DNA from: Prosthecochloris sp.
Lineage (GTDB): Bacteria > Bacteroidota > Chlorobiia > Chlorobiales > Chlorobiaceae
Assembly: GCA_004028745.1 (NCBI GenBank)
Contig: RAZP01000055.1
Span: 1 to 64,000, forward strand
Reading direction: 5' to 3'
DNA: 64,000 bases
Shown here: positions 45,269-53,371 of the stretch, one piece after another
Position numbering within the stretch: the first letter of the stretch is position 1
Layout: each line of letters begins with the position of its first letter
Notes under the pieces: model-generated
The model's database searches: none
What the model was told of the DNA's origin: nothing
What the model saw: only the letters and a program-made list of their open reading frames with translations
Program-made: the position numbers and the translations under genes

Positions 45269-45670
45269 CTATCCTGAAACTCTGGTTGCCACCTCAAAAA
45301 CCGGAGGATTCTGAATGTGTTTCTTGACAGCACAGAGATTGGCAACCTTGATCAGCGTGTTGCGATATTTTTCGGGAAAATCCCCGGGAACCTCGATATC
45401 AATGGAGATTTTACCGATACCATTGCCATCTTCTCTCCTGTGATGCGTCTGTATAATTCGTATGTTATCCGTAGAAAGATTCCTCTCCTGACAAAATGAA
45501 TAAACATATAATCCGGCACAGGTACCGATAGAGGCAAGAAAAAGCGAAAACGGCTCAGGCGCTGCCCCTTCTCCGCCATTCCTGGGGGACTGGTCCGTCA
45601 TGATGGTAAAACCCCGGTAGTCGGCGTTGACTTTCTTCCCACCGGCGAATGATATTATCATTTCGTTCAT
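45269..45670 (-). CDS. OsmC family peroxiredoxin-like protein
   Basis: A 133-residue OsmC/Ohr-like protein, homodimeric in the family, that reduces organic hydroperoxides by two cysteines. They are the cysteine in SIGTCAGLYVYSF (about 49) and the one in ANLCAVKKHI (about 113). The spacing fits the YhfA-like OsmC subgroup rather than Ohr. A promoter with the DUF134-associated 18-base motif lies 122 bases upstream (45792-45822). The TDT gene follows 42 bases downstream. Confidence 0.88.
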   Translation of the reverse strand: MNEMIISFAGGKKVNADYRGFTIMTDQSPRNGGEGAAPEPFSLFLASIGTCAGLYVYSFCQERNLSTDNIRIIQTHHRREDGNGIGKISIDIEVPGDFPEKYRNTLIKVANLCAVKKHIQNPPVFEVATRVSG

Positions 45671-45791
45671 AGGTCGCTAATGTTTAACAATTGTTTATGA
45701 TATCTATGAAAATGCACGCCTGAATATGCACTATTTTCACCTGAAAACCAGACAAATAAACACCCAGAACCGGGACAAAAACGGAGACATA

Positions 45792-45822
45792 TAATTATAA
45801 GCATATGCCCGGAATAAGACAA
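45792..45822 (-). promoter_or_regulatory. Probable osmC promoter sharing an 18-base motif
   Basis: On the minus strand TTGTCT (45822-45817), 17 bases, TATAAT (45799-45794). The 18 bases at 45792-45809 are identical to those at 43844-43861 before the DUF134 gene, including GCATATGC. The transcript would have a leader of about 115 bases before the osmC ATG. The rest of 45671-45903 shows nothing else. Confidence 0.6.
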
Positions 45823-45903
45823 TAGGAACTTTATGTTCAGCAGGATTTCACTTGCTGCAACGAGAAGAGAAAAGACCGGAAGATTGCAATTCGCGGGGAA
45901 AAT

Positions 45904-46653
45904 TCAGGACAGAACTGCAAACAGCACACCAGAGGTCCAGACCAGCACTTCGGTGATCTCACTCGATGCACCGAGAACGTCTCCGGTAACACCTTTGATC
46001 ATTTTAAGGCTGAGCATTGCCGTAAGGACAGCTCCGGCTGCAGCGGCAAAAAGCGCTGCCCCCAAAGGCAACAGCGTCATATTCATGAGGAAAAGAAGGA
46101 TAATAACAGAAAGAAAAAAGGCTGCCCCCATGTGACGACTGCCTGCTCCTTCCACAAACCCAGCGGCAGTACCGCCGTCACTGCGTGCATAAGGCAGGAA
46201 AGAAGCCAACATCACCTGCACCAGACGAGCCAGCACGACACCCGAAACGATCCAGGCATACAACTCCAGAGAAAGCAGTTTGACAAGAACAACCCATTTG
46301 AACAGGAAAAGCAGCACCAGCGCGATCGCACCAAACGAGCCGACCGCAGGATCTTTCATGATGCGCAAACGGCTCTCGACAGTTTTCCCGCCAAAAAATC
46401 CGTCTGCGAGGTCAGCAAAACCATCGGCGTGGATTCCCCTGGTGAGCACCACTCCGGCAAATAGCACCGAGGCTGCACCAAATTCAGGCCAACCGGCAGC
46501 CATCATCAGATAGCCAGTACCCGACTGAAGCGCACCGATAAGAAAGCCGACAACGGGAAACCAGTAAAAAGAACTGCTGAAATGTACGGCGTCCTTTCCA
46601 GGAACCGGAAGCACCGTCAAAGTACGGAGAGCCGTTACAAGCCCCTTTAACAT
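45904..46653 (-). CDS. cobS: Adenosylcobinamide-GDP ribazoletransferase
   Basis: CobS joins adenosylcobinamide-GDP and alpha-ribazole, the last but one step of cobalamin synthesis, at the inner membrane. From the ATG at 46653 the protein is about 249 residues. The conserved segments are RTLTVLPVPG, WFPVVGFLIGAL and HADGFADLADGFFGG, followed by several helices. The start overlaps the end of the hydrolase gene by 7 bases. The frame opens 81 bases farther up, but MLKGLVTALRTLT is the family start. Confidence 0.92.
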   Translation of the reverse strand: MLKGLVTALRTLTVLPVPGKDAVHFSSSFYWFPVVGFLIGALQSGTGYLMMAAGWPEFGAASVLFAGVVLTRGIHADGFADLADGFFGGKTVESRLRIMKDPAVGSFGAIALVLLFLFKWVVLVKLLSLELYAWIVSGVVLARLVQVMLASFLPYARSDGGTAAGFVEGAGSRHMGAAFFLSVIILLFLMNMTLLPLGAALFAAAAGAVLTAMLSLKMIKGVTGDVLGASSEITEVLVWTSGVLFAVLS

Positions 46654-47540
46654 ACCTTCGCTGATTTTTTCAGAAATGATTCCACCGCGGCAACAAATGC
46701 AGCAGGTGTCTCTTCCTGGGGAAGATGTCCACAATCAGGAACAACCTCAAGATCCGCTCCCGGAATTTCCTCTGCGAGCCTGAGACTTTCTTCTGTTTTC
46801 ACAGTTAGATCATGCTCCCCGGTAATCACCAGCGACGGAACCTTCACGTCATGCAGCTTTTTATCGAGGCCAAGATGATGCGTTTCAAGAAAGAGCTCCC
46901 AGAAAGCCCTCGACCAGTCACCAATCATAAGATCACTGCGGAATGCGGCAAGAGTTTTTTCACTGAGCCGCTCTGCGTCGTACCAAAAACCGCGGATATT
47001 CCTGTCGTAAAGCCTCGTTATCAGAAACTTCATAAGTCTGGAGAACACGGGGCTCATTGTTTTGAGAGCTGGCTTCATGAAGGCCGGCACCTCGCTGGTG
47101 GCATACCCGCTGTAAATCATCGCACCTGCAAGCACAACCCCCTGAACATGCTCCGGATGACGCAATGCAGTAAGAAGGGCAAGAGTTCCTCCGGTAGAAT
47201 TTCCCACAAGAACAGCCTTGTCCCGTCCTATCCCTGCCATCAGTTGCACTACTAGATCACTTTGTGCCTCCGGCGAATACCTGGCCTGACTGTTTGGAGA
47301 AGGCACTGGACGCGAAGTCAGTCCGAAAGCAGGCCTATCAAACACAAGCACTGTCGCTGCTTCCGAAAGAGGTTCGACCACGTGCCGCCATGAACGCAAA
47401 CTTAGAAAGCTGCCATGCAGCAGCACAACCAGAGGTTCTCCGCTCCCGAAAAGCTTGTAGTGAACAGTGAAACCGTTACACTCGACAAACCGGCTGTCAC
47501 TGTCTGCAAGCTGACGCTTTTCATTATCAAACGAATCCAT
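46647..47540 (-). CDS. Alpha/beta hydrolase inside the cobalamin operon
   Basis: A 297-residue soluble alpha/beta hydrolase. The oxyanion segment is LLHGSFLSLRSW, the nucleophile elbow VGNSTGGT (serine at about 115), the acid probably in TGEHDLTV, and the histidine in PDCGHLPQEETP. It sits between cobT and cobS on one strand, 17 bases after cobT and overlapping cobS by 7. No known cobalamin step needs this fold. It could process a corrinoid or chlorophyll ester or be an unrelated passenger; see the finding. Confidence 0.85.
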   Translation of the reverse strand: MDSFDNEKRQLADSDSRFVECNGFTVHYKLFGSGEPLVVLLHGSFLSLRSWRHVVEPLSEAATVLVFDRPAFGLTSRPVPSPNSQARYSPEAQSDLVVQLMAGIGRDKAVLVGNSTGGTLALLTALRHPEHVQGVVLAGAMIYSGYATSEVPAFMKPALKTMSPVFSRLMKFLITRLYDRNIRGFWYDAERLSEKTLAAFRSDLMIGDWSRAFWELFLETHHLGLDKKLHDVKVPSLVITGEHDLTVKTEESLRLAEEIPGADLEVVPDCGHLPQEETPAAFVAAVESFLKKSAKVC

Positions 47541-47557
47541 AAAACATACAGTCGCAG

Positions 47558-48616
47558 CTAATTTTTCTCGGAGACCTGGGCAGAACTGAACGTGGCCATT
47601 TCATTGTATATTTTGACCGCACCTTCAATGACCTGCATTGCCAGAGCCGCGCCCGTACCTTCTCCCAGACGAAGATCAAGATCGAGAATCGGGTGGGCTC
47701 CGAGCTTGCTCATAACAGCCTTGTGGCCCTGTTCATTCGAGAGATGGCTGAAGAAAAGGTAATCACCCACTTTACAGGAGAGTTTCATTGCAGCAACCGC
47801 ACCTGCCGATGAGATAAAGCCATCAACAACCACAGGTATTCCGACCGATGCCGCACCAAGAACAAGACCGCAAATTCCTGCGATTTCAAAACCTCCAAGG
47901 GCAGCAAGTGTTTCCAACGGGGTCGCAAGGTGTTTACTGTTGACCTGGATGGCCTGTTTAATGATGGAGATTTTATGGTCGAGCATTTTATCGTCGATCC
48001 CTGTACCGCGGCCTGTGACAGACTCAACAGGAAGATCAAGCAAAACAGCGAACAAAGCAGTTGCCGGAGTGGTATTGGCAATACCCATTTCACCCGTAGC
48101 CAGCAGGTCATAACCATGCTCACGAGCCTCACGTGCAAGGGTTGCGCCGGTCATAACAGCCTGCACGGTCTCCTCGATCGTCATGGCAGGGCCTTGCGCC
48201 ATATTGGCTGAGCCATACCGCACCTTGTGCTTGCGAAGCGAAGGGTGATCGGCAAAATTGTGGCTCACACCCATATCCACGACATCAAGGTCCGCACCAG
48301 CATGACGAGACAACACATTGATAGCAGCGCCGCCACCAAGCATATTATAGACCATCTGCGGCGTAACCTCAACAGGAAAAGCCGAAACCCCTTCCGCTGC
48401 AACACCATGATCCGCTGCAAAGCAAAACACTTTCTTCTTATTGAGAACCGGGCGGTCAGTGGCTGTTGCAAGCGCATACTTCATCGCAATTTTTTCCAGA
48501 CGCCCCAGACTTCCCTGCGGCTTGGTAAGATCGTCAAGATGAGCCTGAATCTTGCTGCTTAATGAATTGTCAACCGGTTTGATGTCGTTGAGAATATCCT
48601 GTAACTGATCGAACAT
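47558..48616 (-). CDS. cobT: Nicotinate-nucleotide-dimethylbenzimidazole phosphoribosyltransferase
   Basis: CobT activates the lower-ligand base by moving phosphoribose from nicotinate mononucleotide, giving alpha-ribazole phosphate. The 352 residues include [10 protein letters not shown] near the start, the [20 protein letters not shown] segment (cut: [16 protein letters not shown]), and the catalytic glutamate in [11 protein letters not shown]. It is followed 17 bases downstream by the alpha/beta hydrolase and preceded by cobU. No bluB is in the window. Confidence 0.95.
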   Translation of the reverse strand: MFDQLQDILNDIKPVDNSLSSKIQAHLDDLTKPQGSLGRLEKIAMKYALATATDRPVLNKKKVFCFAADHGVAAEGVSAFPVEVTPQMVYNMLGGGAAINVLSRHAGADLDVVDMGVSHNFADHPSLRKHKVRYGSANMAQGPAMTIEETVQAVMTGATLAREAREHGYDLLATGEMGIANTTPATALFAVLLDLPVESVTGRGTGIDDKMLDHKISIIKQAIQVNSKHLATPLETLAALGGFEIAGICGLVLGAASVGIPVVVDGFISSAGAVAAMKLSCKVGDYLFFSHLSNEQGHKAVMSKLGAHPILDLDLRLGEGTGAALAMQVIEGAVKIYNEMATFSSAQVSEKN

Positions 48617-48699
48617 ACTGCTATTATTTACTTTTTGGCTGGTCAGCTTGATGGCTTGAAAACTTGCTTTTTTAGCTATTGAGCCATTCAGTTATAGAA

Positions 48700-49215
48700 C
48701 TACTTCAACCTCACCGGCAACCCGCTGCAAAGAAAGTAAGCCTCGGTAGAAACGCCCGCCACTTTTTGATTAATGATACCTGCAATATCACGAAATTCCC
48801 GTGCCATGGCATTTTCAGGCACAATTCCCATCCCGACTTCATTGGATACGAGAATAATACTACAGGGGGGATTTTGCAAAACATCAAGCAAACGCTCCAC
48901 ATGAGACATAATCGCCTCGTTTGACCCCAGCTTGTACAGAAGGTTCCCCACCCACACCGTCAGACAATCGACAATAATCACCTCTGTATCTTTTGGCATG
49001 TTCCGCAGTGCTTTGTCAAGATACACTGGTTCCTCTACTGTAAAAAAATCACTGCCCCGCTCTTCACGGTGTTTTTGCACACGCGCCACCATTTCGCCAT
49101 CGAACGGCTCAGCGGTCGCAAGAAATACTTTCTTCTTGTACTGTGCGGCACAACCCAAGGCAAATGAACTTTTGCCGCTTCGCGCACCGCCGGTCACGTA
49201 AATCACATCAGCCAT
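48700..49215 (-). CDS. cobU: Adenosylcobinamide kinase / cobinamide-phosphate guanylyltransferase
   Basis: CobU phosphorylates adenosylcobinamide and then transfers GMP, making the activated corrinoid for CobS. The 171 residues carry the P-loop GGARSGKSS (residues 9-17), the guanylylation region with QKHREERG, and DCLTVWVGNLLYKLG and SNEVGMGIVPENAMAREFRD (20 shown). It is first in the cobU-cobT-hydrolase-cobS unit. No cobalamin riboswitch is visible upstream; only an imperfect AT-rich hairpin at 49245-49282. Confidence 0.94.
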   Translation of the reverse strand: MADVIYVTGGARSGKSSFALGCAAQYKKKVFLATAEPFDGEMVARVQKHREERGSDFFTVEEPVYLDKALRNMPKDTEVIIVDCLTVWVGNLLYKLGSNEAIMSHVERLLDVLQNPPCSIILVSNEVGMGIVPENAMAREFRDIAGIINQKVAGVSTEAYFLCSGLPVRLK

Positions 49216-49245
49216 AAGTCTTACCTAAAAAGTGAAAAATATATG

Positions 49246-49282
49246 GAGTATTTTTTTCTTTGCGCAAAAAAAATATTTACTC
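49246..49282 (-). promoter_or_regulatory. Imperfect hairpin in the cobU leader
   Basis: GAGTA (49246-49250) pairs with TACTC (49278-49282), and T7 (49251-49257) with A7 (49267-49273), leaving a TATT bulge and a TTTGCGCAAA centre. It lies 30 bases before cobU. It might be an attenuator; it does not match a known riboswitch. Confidence 0.35.
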
Positions 49283-49310
49283 TGGAATATAGGTTTCCAA
49301 ACCATTCCAC

Positions 49311-49468
49311 AGGACACCTCTAATTTATTGTCATGAGTCCCGGTTACATCGGGATGCAAGGCGAACGGAGTCCCGACAAAGTAGGGATAAACTTCAAAAC
49401 CGGAGTGCCCCGGCTTGTCGGGATAACGAAGCAATTGAATTCGTGGAATAAATAAAGGGAAGGCCGCC
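49311..49468. repeat. GGGCACCTCT repeat, TCCCGAC core type, with extra core segment
   Basis: Starts AGGACACCTCTAATTTATTG, then GTCATGAGTCCCGGTTACAT, GCAAGGCGAACGGAGTCCCG and a second pair ACTTCAAAACCGGAGTGCCC plus GGCTTGTCGGGATAACGAAG, ending TTCGTGGAATAAATAAAGGG. The right arm is eroded. It combines parts of both core types. It separates cobU from the repressor gene. Confidence 0.75.
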
Positions 49469-49492
49469 CTACAAATGGCGGTTAAGTCGCTG

Positions 49493-50227
49493 CTACAAGG
49501 TCCGGAAAAGGGCAATGACGACACCGAGGATGGTGAGGTTGCTGTCGGCGGTAACGGTTATCAGATCGCGGCTGTGGTTGGCGGGAGCAAGAGTAACTGT
49601 TCCCTGATCGAGAATAATTTTTTTGAACGTTTGTGCGCCGTCGATGGATGCAATAACGATGCAGCCGGTTTTTACAGGCGTCTTTGCGTCACAAATGACG
49701 ATATCCCCTTCTTCTATACCTGCATCTATCATAAAGTCACCTGAAGCACGGACTGCAAATGTTTCACGCGGATGGCGAGTGATGGTTTTCGGTACAGGCA
49801 GATACTCTTCTACTTCTTCGGACACAATGCAGGCTGAACCTGCACTTACTGCATACTGGTAAAGCGGAATTTTTACGGGTTCTTCCTGAGCAGATTCTGT
49901 TTTAAGCACCTTTTCAAGGCTTTCAAGACGTTTCTCAAAATCTTTCAGATAGTCTTCTTCGGATTCCAGCATGGGCTCTGGGGACCTCTTTTCAATACAC
50001 ATCTCCCCCTCCCCCGCCAAATAATCAAGGTTTATGTCAGGAAATGATCGCTTTAGCGATAAAACCAATGATACTCCCGGATTTTTTAACCCTCGCTCCA
50101 CTTCTGAGAGAAAGCTTTGTGAAACGTTAATTTTACTGGCAAAATCCTTCTGAGAAAGGCTAAAAACCTGCCTTATCTCCCTGATCTTATCGCCTAGAGT
50201 ACTACTTTTGCGATTTTTTTCTTGCAT
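49493..50227 (-). CDS. XRE repressor with S24-like domain lacking the catalytic serine
   Basis: A 244-residue repressor: an N-terminal HTH of XRE type (residues 10-70, with LSQKDFASKINVSQSFLSE), a linker with acidic helices and a C-terminal LexA/S24 domain. The cleavage site SAGS is present (AG at 129-130) and a lysine is at 202-203. The nucleophile motif GDSM reads GDFM: Phe165, codon TTT at 49735-49733, one base from a serine codon. Self-cleavage should therefore be lost. It lies 970 bases from the fimbrial loci, which it might regulate, since no other regulator is near. Confidence 0.85.
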   Translation of the reverse strand: MQEKNRKSSTLGDKIREIRQVFSLSQKDFASKINVSQSFLSEVERGLKNPGVSLVLSLKRSFPDINLDYLAGEGEMCIEKRSPEPMLESEEDYLKDFEKRLESLEKVLKTESAQEEPVKIPLYQYAVSAGSACIVSEEVEEYLPVPKTITRHPRETFAVRASGDFMIDAGIEEGDIVICDAKTPVKTGCIVIASIDGAQTFKKIILDQGTVTLAPANHSRDLITVTADSNLTILGVVIALFRTL

Positions 50228-51200
50228 AATTTCGCCAAAGCGATTAAATTAAAGCCATACAAGAATGTCTTTTAAAATTATTGGATAATGTATCTCTTTT
50301 TAAAAAAACAACTTATGACTTATTGAAAGCTCCAGTTCTTTCAACAAACCATTTCATTTTGTACTTGCTGTTATGAAAAATATCAACTCCGATATGTTAG
50401 GAGTTGTTCAACCGATCATTTTCGCCTTCAAAAGCTCACCAGCCTCAATGGTTCTCTGGTGAAAAAAAGCGGTTGCTACCCATTTGATCGGTCTCTTATG
50501 TTTAAAGGATGTCCTTAAGAGCGAGAATTTTCAAGTTCAAAAGGTCAATAAGTACCTCCCCCCAACAAACTGTATCCTGACTTTTGTCGGGATATCAGCA
50601 CTGTTAGCGCCCACACAGCGCAAAGAGTAAAAAAAGGAAATACCTATCCTCCAAAAGTGCTGCAGTTTCTCGAATGATAAACTGTAACCCAAAGTTAACA
50701 ATGGTTTAATTTATGCAGTTCCCTTGTTTGAAAAAAAGCGACAAGATCCCCGACCACAAGCAAAAACTCACAAGCTGTTCCAGAAAATCTTAACGGTTGG
50801 TGTGTTAATGAACAACGAACGCCTGAAGAATGTAACTACAAGTAATATAACCCTTTTTAGCTTCTTAGGATGAGACTGGATTCTCAGAATGAAACTACGT
50901 TTGAACCAAAATGAAACATAATTGCCGGACAAACACACTAAATATTTAAAGGCACGCATCGGTATCCTCTCCCCTGAATGGGAAACACGGAATCGGCTGC
51001 AACCATAAGATATTAAAAAAAAATATGATAAATAAGCGCAGTAAAACAGCTACCCATAATAAATCGTATTAATAAAAATAAGATTGGCAAGAAATGGTAT
51101 AATATTTGCGGTATAATACATCGTAGAGCCGTAACCGCAAGAATTTAAAGCTTTAAACAACAAAAACAGAAACCAACAACAAAACCAAAAGGGGGTTATC
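50228..51200. other. 973-base stretch without a convincing gene, before the fimbrial loci
   Basis: The longest non-repetitive gap. It contains one perfect hairpin (50384-50406) and AT-rich sequence near 51060-51120 with two TATAAT-like boxes (51098-51103 and 51112-51117), neither with a clear -35. The frames present (for example 50768-50959 minus) have unlikely composition. A leader of about 85 bases may precede the TTG start at 51201. Confidence 0.6.
50384..50406. promoter_or_regulatory. Perfect 7-bp palindrome, possible operator
   Basis: CAACTCC (50384-50390) pairs with GGAGTTG (50400-50406) around GATATGTTA. It lies 157 bases from the repressor start. It could be an operator for that repressor; there is no second copy to support this. 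Confidence 0.35.
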
Positions 51201-51833
51201 TTGAAACTGAAACAAAAAACAATTCTTGGGGTACTTGCGCTTGCATCGGTATTGACCCTGTTACCACCCAACAACACGAAAGCCGCTTCAACCAGCGGTT
51301 CAACAAGCGTCTCTGTGACTCTTCCTGACGTCATTATCCTGCACTATTTTTCAGGTATTACGCTCAACTTCAACACTGACATTGAAGACCCTGTTAATGA
51401 AAGCGCAGGCTCCTCATGGACCGTTTCCTGGGACGGAACAAGCAGCAGCACAGATGAACTCACCGATAGCAATCTTGATGATATGACTGTGACGGCAACC
51501 GATCTTGACGGAGGCACTGTTACAGTGAACATTCCAAATGTTTGGGCGATCCGTGGTTTTTCTTCCGATGGCACAGCCACAGTGGAAATCGATATAGACG
51601 ATAGCGAGTTGACGGCTACGGCCACGGGATCATCAGCTACTATTGCTATGTCAGGCGAGGAGGTTGACGATAATAATGGGCATGTCGGCGATCCAATCAC
51701 AGCAGCCTTAAACGGTATCAGGAAAACCAATGCAACAATCGGGGACGTCAATCTCACATTTGATTTTACCAATGCTGTTGAGTCCGGCTCCTATACTGGA
51801 GGACAATACACTATTACTGCTACAGCAGTCTAA
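51201..51833 (+). CDS. Pilin-like subunit A1 of chaperone-usher locus A
   Basis: An exported 210-residue subunit. The start is TTG at 51201 with GGGGG five bases before it. The signal peptide ends in NNTKA (about residue 28). The mature part opens with a strand-rich segment including LPDVIILHYFSGITLNF (41-57), has PNVWAIRGFSSDGTATVEI in the middle, is rich in Asp, Thr and Ser, and ends GSYTGGQYTITATAV. The three motifs recur in the subunits at 56144 and 56945. The genes downstream encode a second subunit, a chaperone and an usher, so this is probably the main fibre subunit, polymerised by donor-strand exchange. No known pilin family is recognised. Confidence 0.8.
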   Translation: MKLKQKTILGVLALASVLTLLPPNNTKAASTSGSTSVSVTLPDVIILHYFSGITLNFNTDIEDPVNESAGSSWTVSWDGTSSSTDELTDSNLDDMTVTATDLDGGTVTVNIPNVWAIRGFSSDGTATVEIDIDDSELTATATGSSATIAMSGEEVDDNNGHVGDPITAALNGIRKTNATIGDVNLTFDFTNAVESGSYTGGQYTITATAV

Positions 51834-51867
51834 GCAGCCCTGTCATCCTGCTTAAATCTTTCCGCTT

Positions 51868-52518
51868 ATGACAGAAAAGCAAAAGCCCTGTTTTTTTCTC
51901 AAGAGGTTCTCCCCGGAGAACCTCTTGCTGTTCATACGTATCCTTCTCATAGCTGCTGTGACAAATGCCATTGTTTTTCCGATTGAGTGTCAAGGGGATG
52001 ATGATCCTGAAATCACCTTCAAAAACAAATTGACATTTAACAAGATGAAACCTCAGGATATTTTTTCGAACAGCAGTGGCAGCCAATATGTTGATGAAGG
52101 ATCGTTTGAGCCTGAAGTAAGCTGGAGCGGTGACGTTTTTGAAGAAGGATTTGGATCCGGCGACCTTCAGCAGACCTATGACCAGTTAACTTTTACACGG
52201 TGGACAAACAACACGGAGTCGAACAAAAAATGGCTCTGGCGCTACATCCAGGAAAAAGACGAGTCAGATGAACCACAGCCATCTATTTCGGCATCTATTT
52301 CTATAGAAGACGGTTACGGGAACACCGGGAGACTGAGTCATAAAACCGATCCCTCATCATGGGTGGATGCCACGGTTATTGACCAGGAAATCGAGGATAA
52401 GAGTAATAACAAGAAGTGGCGATTCTTGGGCCGTGTCCAGCTTGAATTTGATATTTCCAATGCCCGCCGCTCAGGAGCCTATAGAGGAACTATTTATACA
52501 ACGTTAACTTATCTCTGA
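51868..52518 (+). CDS. Second-family subunit of chaperone-usher locus A
   Basis: A 216-residue exported protein. About 18 polar residues precede the hydrophobic signal segment (LLLFIRILLIAAVTNAIVF). It lacks the LPDVIILHY motif and instead has PEVSWSGDVF and a tryptophan-rich part (NNTESNKKWLWRYIQEKDES); its end, LEFDISNARRSGAYRGTIYT, matches the subunit at 57584 (DLDISQARRSGKYHGTIEIT). The conserved C-terminus suggests a shared chaperone-binding strand. It may be a tip or minor subunit. The stop overlaps the chaperone start by one base. Confidence 0.75.
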   Translation: MTEKQKPCFFLKRFSPENLLLFIRILLIAAVTNAIVFPIECQGDDDPEITFKNKLTFNKMKPQDIFSNSSGSQYVDEGSFEPEVSWSGDVFEEGFGSGDLQQTYDQLTFTRWTNNTESNKKWLWRYIQEKDESDEPQPSISASISIEDGYGNTGRLSHKTDPSSWVDATVIDQEIEDKSNNKKWRFLGRVQLEFDISNARRSGAYRGTIYTTLTYL

Positions 52519-53357
52519 TGAACTACCGATATATCTCCGCAATACTCTTTTGCAGTTTTCTTTTTTCAAGTATCATGGAAGCGAAAGAGCCTCCTGCCGG
52601 ACAGATCGGGCTCGCGCCGAGCATTTTTGAAGAGTTGCGCATCGGGAACAAACCGGTGAATGAAACAGTACGCTTTATCAATTTCAAGGAAAAGCCGGTA
52701 ACCGTTCAGGTGAGTGTTCACAACTGGACACTTGACGAAAACAACAAAATCAAGCTGCTTCCTCCCGATCCTCAGTCACTCGACCAATGGATAACCATCA
52801 ATCCTCTCACTTTCACGGTTCCCCCAAAAACAAGCCGCCCCATACGATTTTCCATCCGGCCAAGGGTTCAACCCGCCCCGGGCGAACATCGTGCAATTAT
52901 TTACTTTACCGAAAAACCTGCCACAAACGATACGACAAAACATAAAACGATAAAAACCAGGTTCCGCGTAGGCATAGGCATCTATGCAACAGCTGGCGAT
53001 GTCACAAAACAGGCTGTCCTACATTCCTTTCGGCTTGATGGAAACAAGCTCTATGCCGATATCGAAAACACAGGCAATGTCCATGTCAGGCTCCATGGAA
53101 AGTTCGTTGTGTGGAATGAAAAGGAATTCCCGGGGGCTAATAATCCAGGCAAATTGTTTCCCAAAAACAAGGAAAACATGGAGCCCAAAGGCCTTGCAGG
53201 AAAAGGCCGGCTCAACCGTTTTCCCATACTGCCGGGAACAAGAAGAACGATTGCAACCGCATTGCCCCGGATAGAAAAAAGCGGTACCTATATCATTGCA
53301 GTAAAAGATACGCTTGCAGGTATGCCCATGGTACACACTTTCAAGTTCAAGAAATAG
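52518..53357 (+). CDS. PapD-like periplasmic chaperone of locus A
   Basis: A 279-residue periplasmic chaperone with signal peptide (about 1-22). The first immunoglobulin-like domain has PAGQIGLAPSIFEEL, the VTVQVSVHNWTLDENN segment and SRPIRFSIRP, where PapD-like chaperones hold the subunit; the second domain has GNVHVRLHGKF. This fold keeps pilins assembly-competent by donating a strand. The first domain is close to the archaic (Csu/CupE-like) style. The paralogue at 58213 is similar throughout. It starts at the stop of the previous gene. Confidence 0.85.
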   Translation: MNYRYISAILFCSFLFSSIMEAKEPPAGQIGLAPSIFEELRIGNKPVNETVRFINFKEKPVTVQVSVHNWTLDENNKIKLLPPDPQSLDQWITINPLTFTVPPKTSRPIRFSIRPRVQPAPGEHRAIIYFTEKPATNDTTKHKTIKTRFRVGIGIYATAGDVTKQAVLHSFRLDGNKLYADIENTGNVHVRLHGKFVVWNEKEFPGANNPGKLFPKNKENMEPKGLAGKGRLNRFPILPGTRRTIATALPRIEKSGTYIIAVKDTLAGMPMVHTFKFKK

Positions 53358-53371
53358 GCCAATGAGCATCA

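Noticed and set aside
45833..46135. Plus-strand frame opposite the end of cobS
   Set aside because: Serine-, arginine- and alanine-rich complement of the cobS membrane helices.
49216..49310. Cobalamin riboswitch before cobU
   Set aside because: Only about 95 bases, no B12-box-like sequence; just an AT-rich hairpin.
50768..50959. Minus-strand frame of 63 codons upstream of the fimbrial locus
   Set aside because: No ribosome-binding site, no domain pattern; basic and hydrophobic mix typical of AT-rich non-coding DNA.
50940..51010. Cyclic di-GMP or other riboswitch before the fimbrial operon
   Set aside because: The GGGAAACACGG stretch does not match the conserved GEMM core, and no pairing pattern could be built.
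51080..51120. Sigma-54 promoter TTGGCA... before subunit A1
   Set aside because: The GG and GC elements are not at -24/-12 spacing.
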